DNA of 9,610 nucleotides from Gammaproteobacteria bacterium (GTDB lineage: Bacteria > Pseudomonadota > Gammaproteobacteria > UBA9214), in NCBI GenBank assembly GCA_030632175.1, contig DAOVVG010000070.1, positions 1 through 9,610 of the forward strand. The letters run 5' to 3'. The notes below the pieces were generated by a model, which had not been told where the DNA came from, did no database searches, and worked only from the letters and a program-made list of their open reading frames with translations. This document shows, one piece after another, positions 6,100 to 9,610 of the stretch. The position numbers and the translations under genes were made by a program. Every line of letters begins with the position of its first letter. The stretch's first letter is position 1.

Positions 6100-8091
6100 A
6101 TGAATCCAGTTAAATTTATCGCGGACGAGGTCCGCTCCTACAGTAAAAAATGCACCTGCAGGAGCGGATCTCATCCGCGAAGTTCCAACAGCCAGAGGGA
6201 AACCTGTAGGAGCGGATCTCGTCCGCGATTTCCCCGGGGATTTCTCGCATTACCTGTTTCGCAAATATTCCGAACGACTATCGCACATGAAATGCGCCCC
6301 TGCAGTAAAAAGGAATCCTGCAGGAGCGGACCTCGTCCGCGATGCGGTGGCCTGGTCCTGTCTCTAATGTTGTTGCTGGTAACGCAGCCACTGTGGGCGG
6401 ATGTGAGCGCCACGCTCGGTCAAAATACTATATATGAAGGTGATACGGTTACCCTGATCATTGAGACGAGCGACAGGAACCATGATGGCGAGCCTGGTCT
6501 TGCCGTGTTGCAGCAGGACTTTGAGATACTCGGGACCCGCAACAGCCAGCAGACACAAATTATAAACGGACGACGGACTGACAAGCGCCAATGGCATGTT
6601 GAACTGGCACCCAGAAACAGTGGCACCATCACGGTGCCTGCCATCAGCGTCGGTAATGACAAAACCGAGCCTTTGCAGTTGTCGGTAAAAAACCAGCCTG
6701 CGGCTGTTGCCGCCGGTTCCGGTCAGCCGGTGTTTGTCAAAGCGCATGTTGAGCCGGGAGATGGAAGTGTTTATGTGCAGCAGCAAATTCACTACACCTT
6801 GCGGCTGTTTTATCGTGAAGCTCTCGCGGAAGGCAGTTTTGACGGCCTTGAGATCGAACATGCACTGATAGAGCGGCTTGGTGATGACAACCGCTTCAGA
6901 ACGACGGTTAATGGTGAGCAGTACCAGGTACTGGAGCGGCGCTATGCCATTTTCCCGGAGCAAAGTGGCAAACTGGTTATTCCAGCGGTTGTGTTCAACG
7001 GAAGAATGTCGGGTGAGCCACTGCAGCGTGGCCGGTCATCCGATATGAGTTCCATGATGAACCGGTTTTTTGGTGAACGTATGCTGCGTGGTCCGGGTAA
7101 ACGCATACGGCTACGCAGTGACGCGATTACACTGGAAGTAAAGCCGCGCCCCGTGAGCTATTCCGGTACGCACTGGTTGCCGAGCGAGCAACTTGTCCTT
7201 AACGACAGCTGGGCAGACGGACCGCCCGAGTTCAGGGCGGGTGAGCCGGTGACGCGAACCATTACACTGGAAGCCAAAGGTCTTGAGTCTTCGCATTTGC
7301 CGGATATCAGCATGCCGGAAGCTACAGGCATGCGTTTGTATCCGGAAAAACCGGAACATACAACACGCACGGACGGTGAATGGGTCTATGGCAGCACTCA
7401 ACAGTCAGTGGCTTATGTGCCCACTGCCACAGGACGCATAACGCTTCCGGAGATTCGCGTCGACTGGTGGGACACTGCCACGCAGCAACAGCGCAGTGCC
7501 GTGATGCCGGCCTGGGAAGTTAACGTATTGGCAGCCGAGGGTGGCACAGGTGAGGCACCACCGCCAGTTGTTGACGAGGTCGATCAGACTGACGTGGTGG
7601 CGGATGTAGCGGCTGGTGCACAGCAGCGTGAGTTTGCCTATTTCTGGAAGCTGCTGTTTGCCGCGTTGGCCCTGTTTCTACCGGTGTTGTTATGGATTGT
7701 ATGGCGTCATCGATCAGGGCAAGTCAGCGAGGAGGTAAAGAGCAGCCCGGTTGCTTCAGCAAGACAGCAGCTCAAGGCAGCCGCAGACGCGCTTGAAAAA
7801 GCCTGCCAGCAACATGATTCACAGGCTGCTGCCAGGGCATTGTTGCAATGGGCTGAAGCGAGGTGGCCGGATGAGCCGCCGCGTAATCTCGGTAGCCTTG
7901 TACAGCGACTGACTACCGGTGTTGAAGAAATACGCGGTCTTGAGCAGGCCTTGTACGCGGCAGACGTGGCAAACTGGCAGGGCGAGGCCTTGTGGCAGGT
8001 CTTTAGTAAAGGACTGGAAGCAGTAGCGAGCGAGAGTCCTGCCAGGCAGGAAAGTTTGTCACCGCTCTATCCGGACTGGAACGCACGATAA
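6100..8091 (+). CDS. batD: BatD family protein with a REP-derived 5' end
   Basis: From ATG 6100 the frame encodes 663 residues; GTG 6088 and GTG 6091 (which forms GTGA with the previous stop) are alternatives. The body matches BatD: a beta-rich periplasmic region starting at DVSATLGQNTIYEGDTVTL (about residue 101), including FEILGTRNSQQTQIINGR, YREALAEGSFDG and VLERRYAIFPEQSGKLVIP, then a membrane helix at about 516-537 and a cytoplasmic helical tail of about 125 residues. The signal-peptide core GGLVLSLMLLLVTQPLWA (83-100) is preceded by about 80 residues encoded largely by REP palindromes. A start at ATG 6292 would give 599 residues with a conventional signal peptide whose basic n-region (KK...RSGPRPR) is REP-encoded, but it has no visible Shine-Dalgarno sequence. 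ATG 6367 would leave a signal peptide with no basic residues. The BatD call is firm; the start is not. Confidence 0.88.
   Translation: MNPVKFIADEVRSYSKKCTCRSGSHPRSSNSQRETCRSGSRPRFPRGFLALPVSQIFRTTIAHEMRPCSKKESCRSGPRPRCGGLVLSLMLLLVTQPLWADVSATLGQNTIYEGDTVTLIIETSDRNHDGEPGLAVLQQDFEILGTRNSQQTQIINGRRTDKRQWHVELAPRNSGTITVPAISVGNDKTEPLQLSVKNQPAAVAAGSGQPVFVKAHVEPGDGSVYVQQQIHYTLRLFYREALAEGSFDGLEIEHALIERLGDDNRFRTTVNGEQYQVLERRYAIFPEQSGKLVIPAVVFNGRMSGEPLQRGRSSDMSSMMNRFFGERMLRGPGKRIRLRSDAITLEVKPRPVSYSGTHWLPSEQLVLNDSWADGPPEFRAGEPVTRTITLEAKGLESSHLPDISMPEATGMRLYPEKPEHTTRTDGEWVYGSTQQSVAYVPTATGRITLPEIRVDWWDTATQQQRSAVMPAWEVNVLAAEGGTGEAPPPVVDEVDQTDVVADVAAGAQQREFAYFWKLLFAALALFLPVLLWIVWRHRSGQVSEEVKSSPVASARQQLKAAADALEKACQQHDSQAAARALLQWAEARWPDEPPRNLGSLVQRLTTGVEEIRGLEQALYAADVANWQGEALWQVFSKGLEAVASESPARQESLSPLYPDWNAR
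6119..6143 (-). repeat. REP copy 1 (inverted)
   Basis: Read on the minus strand it starts CTGTAGGAGCGG and has the GCGGA/TCCGC stem with loop CCTCG. The separator TAAAAAATGCA joins it to copy 2, with which it forms an inverted pair. Confidence 0.85.
6155..6180 (+). repeat. REP copy 2
   Basis: GCAG head, then stem GCGGA/TCCGC with loop TCTCA. In the batD frame it reads CRSGSHPR. Confidence 0.87.
6203..6228 (+). repeat. REP copy 3
   Basis: The most canonical plus-strand copy: GTAG head, stem GCGGA/TCCGC, loop TCTCG. It lies 48 bases (16 codons) after copy 2 and reads CRSGSRPR. No inverted partner is recognisable beside it. Confidence 0.88.
6231..6240. repeat. Perfect 10-base palindrome
   Basis: TCCCCGGGGA directly follows REP copy 3. 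It has no loop, so it is more likely compositional chance than a hairpin. Confidence 0.4.
6281..6305 (-). repeat. REP copy 4 (inverted, diverged)
   Basis: On the minus strand it reads CTGCAGGGGCGCATTTCATG and onward to TGCGA. The stem is GCGCA/TGTGC instead of GCGGA/TCCGC: one base pair is swapped on both arms and another becomes a G-T wobble. It pairs with copy 5 across a separator TAAAAAGGAAT like that between copies 1 and 2. The in-frame ATG 6292 lies inside this copy. Confidence 0.7.
6317..6342 (+). repeat. REP copy 5
   Basis: GCAG head, stem GCGGA/TCCGC, loop CCTCG, reading CRSGPRPR in the batD frame. It abuts the hydrophobic core of the signal peptide and supplies its basic n-region. 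Confidence 0.87.
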
Positions 8092-8290
8092 GGATACGCT
8101 TTGCACACGCGAGGCCTGTAGAACGCAGGATGCGCTGAACTTGCGAAGTAAATCGGTCGCCACTGTCGGGTACGTCGCCAGGCGCCTTGACCCAACCTGT
8201 AAATAATCGTACACAAATGCAGGATGGGTAAAGGAATAACGTGACGCACTCATTAAGTGCTCAGTAGGTTCTACAGGTAATGGATTTTCC
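8092..8290. other. Non-coding stretch after batD framed by an inverted repeat
   Basis: No convincing gene is visible. CCTGTAGAAC (8115-8124) and GTTCTACAGG (8268-8277) are exact reverse complements 143 bases apart, and their outer ends share CCTGTAG with the REP copies in batD. GCAGGATG occurs twice (8125-8132 and 8219-8226). The stretch could be decayed repeat elements in the 3' untranslated region of the operon. That reading is inference. Confidence 0.4.
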
Positions 8291-8295
8291 CGGTC

Positions 8296-8326
8296 AAAAA
8301 AAGACCCGCATCACGCGGGCCTTTTT
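8296..8326. terminator. Bidirectional intrinsic terminator
   Basis: The stem CCCGC (8305-8309) / GCGGG (8315-8319) has a 5-base loop, an A run before it (8296-8302) and five Ts after it (8322-8326). Because A and T tracts flank the stem on opposite sides, it can terminate the batD transcript on the plus strand and the mlaA transcript on the minus strand. It lies between the two convergent stop codons, 18 bases from the end of mlaA. Confidence 0.88.
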
Positions 8327-8344
8327 ATATCATTTGCGGAGTGC

Positions 8345-9145
8345 CTATTCAGCAATCAGCAGTTCACGTTGCTGGTTGAACAGGTAGCGCACCTTGTTGT
8401 ATTCGAAAGGTGATCCCAGCATACCGTAGCGGAACTGGTGGATGTCGCGCTGGTTCAGGGCATCGAAACCCTTCAGCAGCCAGCCGCCGGTGTCATCATT
8501 TGATTCCGCTTCCTTTACGCCCAGAAAGTCGATTTCCCGCTCGGCGACGTAGTCAGTGACCAGTCCGGTGGTGTCGCGCAGATTGCTGGGGCCAAGAATC
8601 GGCAGTACCAGGAAAGGTCCGGCGCCGACACCCCAGTGACCGAGCGTCTGTCCGAAGTCTTCATTGGCACGCTCGATTTCAAACCACTTGGTAGCCGGAT
8701 CCCACAGGCCGCCAATACCCACGGTCGTATTCAAAATCAGACGCCAGGAACTGACGGCGGTCTTTTCGATCTTCAGCTGGAACAGGGAATTATAGATATT
8801 GGGAATCTCGCCAATATTGGCCCAGAAGTCCTGGAAGCGATTCCTGACAAACTGCGGGAAGACAAAGCGGTAAGCACTCAATGCCGGTAAAAACACATAC
8901 TCGTCGAACAGGCGATTGAAGGCATAGATGCGCTTGTTCATCGGTTCCAGCGGGTCATAGACATCGAGAAAGTCCAGGGGATTGGTCCGTGCCTCGATGT
9001 CGATATAGTACTGCGGGTCGCGCAGTTCGCTGATGTCGCCCATTTCACTGATATCAGCCGCTGCATAAGCGGGTGATGTTGCCGCAAACCACACACTGGC
9101 GATCATGGCGAGAGGTAGAAGTAATTGACGAAAATAGATAATCAT
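8345..9145 (-). CDS. mlaA: MlaA/VacJ-family protein lacking a lipobox cysteine
   Basis: A 266-residue protein with the MlaA signatures YDPLEPMNKRIYAFN (residues 63-77), NIGEIPNIYNSLFQ (110-123), NEDFGQTLGHWGVGAGPF (161-178) and VLPILGPSNLRD (180-191). MlaA sits in the outer membrane with porins and removes mislocalised phospholipids, passing them to MlaC and the MlaFEDB transporter. Most homologues are lipoproteins; here the leader (hydrophobic residues 8-22, ending SPAYA before residue 29) has a signal peptidase I site, and I find no cysteine anywhere in the protein. The mature amino end carries a short near-repeat, ISEMGD-ISELRD. The start is 21 bases from the upstream hydrolase stop, so they are probably cotranscribed. 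The ribosome binding site is weak. The other Mla genes are not in the window. Confidence 0.92.
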   Translation of the reverse strand: MIIYFRQLLLPLAMIASVWFAATSPAYAAADISEMGDISELRDPQYYIDIEARTNPLDFLDVYDPLEPMNKRIYAFNRLFDEYVFLPALSAYRFVFPQFVRNRFQDFWANIGEIPNIYNSLFQLKIEKTAVSSWRLILNTTVGIGGLWDPATKWFEIERANEDFGQTLGHWGVGAGPFLVLPILGPSNLRDTTGLVTDYVAEREIDFLGVKEAESNDDTGGWLLKGFDALNQRDIHQFRYGMLGSPFEYNKVRYLFNQQRELLIAE

Positions 9146-9166
9146 TTTGTGTTCTCGCTGGTGTGT

Positions 9167-9610
9167 TTAATTGTTAAAGAAGTCGAGCATGTAGGCAACA
9201 TTTTCCTTGTATTCCATGTTGCCGCAGTGACCACCAGTGGGGTAAATCTTGGCACGCTCACCCAGTGTCGACTGCAGGTACTCGATATCACCAGGACCCA
9301 GAATGATGTCATCCTGATTGGTCATGACACCGACTGACGGGTTGTTGCGCAGGTAATCTTCGATGGCAAACAGGCTGATCTTCTGAATGATGTCTTCCTT
9401 GGTATCTCCGGGGTGACGTTCCTGCCACCACGGGATGACCATCCTTTCGAAGTAGTCAAGGAACCGCCAGCGCAACGAGCGTTTGTACCAGTAGGTGCTT
9501 TGACTGGAAACCGGGCTATAGTTCTCATTAGCCGGGATAATCCAGCCGGTATGGTTCAGGGCGTCCGAGGTGAAGGCCAGATCAGCAGATGAAAACAGGA
9601 AGGAAACACC
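9167..9610 (-). CDS. Alpha/beta-hydrolase-like protein, carboxy-terminal part
   Basis: The frame is open to the right edge and ends at a TAA (9167-9169), giving 147 visible residues. The visible end has GVMTNQDDIILGPGDIEYL, a typical strand and loop carrying a catalytic aspartate, and then YPTGGHCGNMEY, in which the histidine fits the catalytic position of alpha/beta hydrolases. The nucleophilic serine would be upstream, beyond the window. A start at ATG 9475 would be internal, since coding similarity in style continues upstream without stops. It lies 21 bases upstream of mlaA on the same strand, so a shared transcript and perhaps a lipid-related role are plausible. The substrate cannot be read from this fragment. 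Confidence 0.72.
   Translation of the reverse strand, partial: GVSFLFSSADLAFTSDALNHTGWIIPANENYSPVSSQSTYWYKRSLRWRFLDYFERMVIPWWQERHPGDTKEDIIQKISLFAIEDYLRNNPSVGVMTNQDDIILGPGDIEYLQSTLGERAKIYPTGGHCGNMEYKENVAYMLDFFNN

Larger units (their letters stand above)
6118..6342. repeat. Cluster of five REP-type palindromes inside the batD reading frame
   Basis: Five copies of a roughly 25-base palindromic element, consensus CCTGYAGGAGCGGAYCT followed by CGTCCGCGA, are packed into 225 bases. The order is minus, plus, plus, minus, plus. Copies 1-2 and 4-5 are head-to-head pairs, as in bacterial interspersed mosaic elements. The two 63-base pairs (6118-6180 and 6280-6342) align without gaps at 48 of 63 positions by my count and encode IADEVRSYSKK...CRSGSHPR and IAHEMRPCSKK...CRSGPRPR. 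The GTAG head and GCGGA/TCCGC stem fit REP sequences associated with RAYT transposases; no RAYT gene is present here. Confidence 0.88.

Noticed and set aside
5244..6113. Long plus-strand open frame (289 codons) overlapping the batB/C 3' half
   Set aside because: It is out of frame with a well-supported gene; its Arg/Ser/Asn-rich translation is what a shifted reading of the CAG/GAA-rich linker gives, and it has no recognisable motif.
6118..6342. Possible CRISPR array
   Set aside because: The repeats are palindromic, alternate in orientation, and have irregular spacers (about 11 to 50 bases), which fits REP pairs and not CRISPR.
8059..8253. Small minus-strand frames (60 and 64 codons) after batD
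   Set aside because: They overlap the batD end antisense, have no ribosome binding site and no recognisable motif.
8115..8277. Integron attC site or insertion sequence bounded by the inverted repeat
   Set aside because: The ends do not match attC core sites, no transposase or integrase frame lies inside, and no target-site duplication is evident.

Overview
The window looks like a chromosomal segment of a GC-rich proteobacterium, most likely a gammaproteobacterium. The clues are the MoxR-DUF58-DUF4381-BatA-BatB/C-BatD gene order, the Mla (outer-membrane lipid asymmetry) component MlaA, and REP-type palindromes with a GTAG/GCAG head. I cannot name the genus from the sequence alone.

Layout. 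Positions 1-419 hold the 3' end of a DJ-1/PfpI-family gene. A 294-base gap (420-713) follows, with a perfect TATAAT and a purine-rich ribosome binding site near its right end. A six-gene plus-strand operon occupies 714-8091: moxR-type AAA+ ATPase, DUF58 protein, DUF4381 membrane protein, BatA-like VWA protein, a fused BatB/BatC-like VWA-TPR protein, and BatD. Every junction is abutting, overlapping or nearly so. An intergenic stretch (8092-8344) ends in a bidirectional terminator. On the minus strand lies a convergent pair: an alpha/beta hydrolase truncated by the window edge, then an MlaA/VacJ-family gene.

How the genes fit together. The operon is the widespread 'Bat' (Bacteroides aerotolerance) type. 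The MoxR ATPase is thought to work as a chaperone on partners that carry VWA or DUF58 domains. BatA and BatB/C present periplasmic or membrane-side VWA domains, BatD is a large exported beta-rich protein anchored by one C-terminal membrane helix, and the DUF4381 protein is a small membrane partner. The biochemical role of the system is unsettled; proposals concern envelope integrity and stress tolerance. The MlaA-like protein on the other strand belongs to phospholipid transport at the outer membrane. The two units share only the terminator.

Most notable. The 5' end of the batD reading frame is built from REP-type palindromes: five copies between 6119 and 6342, in both orientations. All three forward copies are read in the same codon frame, and a 63-base inverted pair occurs twice exactly 54 codons apart. 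The last copy supplies the positively charged start of the BatD signal peptide. So the palindromes have either been absorbed into a protein, or the true batD start lies inside the array. Other points of interest are an MlaA homologue with no lipobox cysteine, a DUF58 protein with a degenerate metal site, and a 10-base inverted repeat framing the otherwise unexplained stretch downstream of batD.
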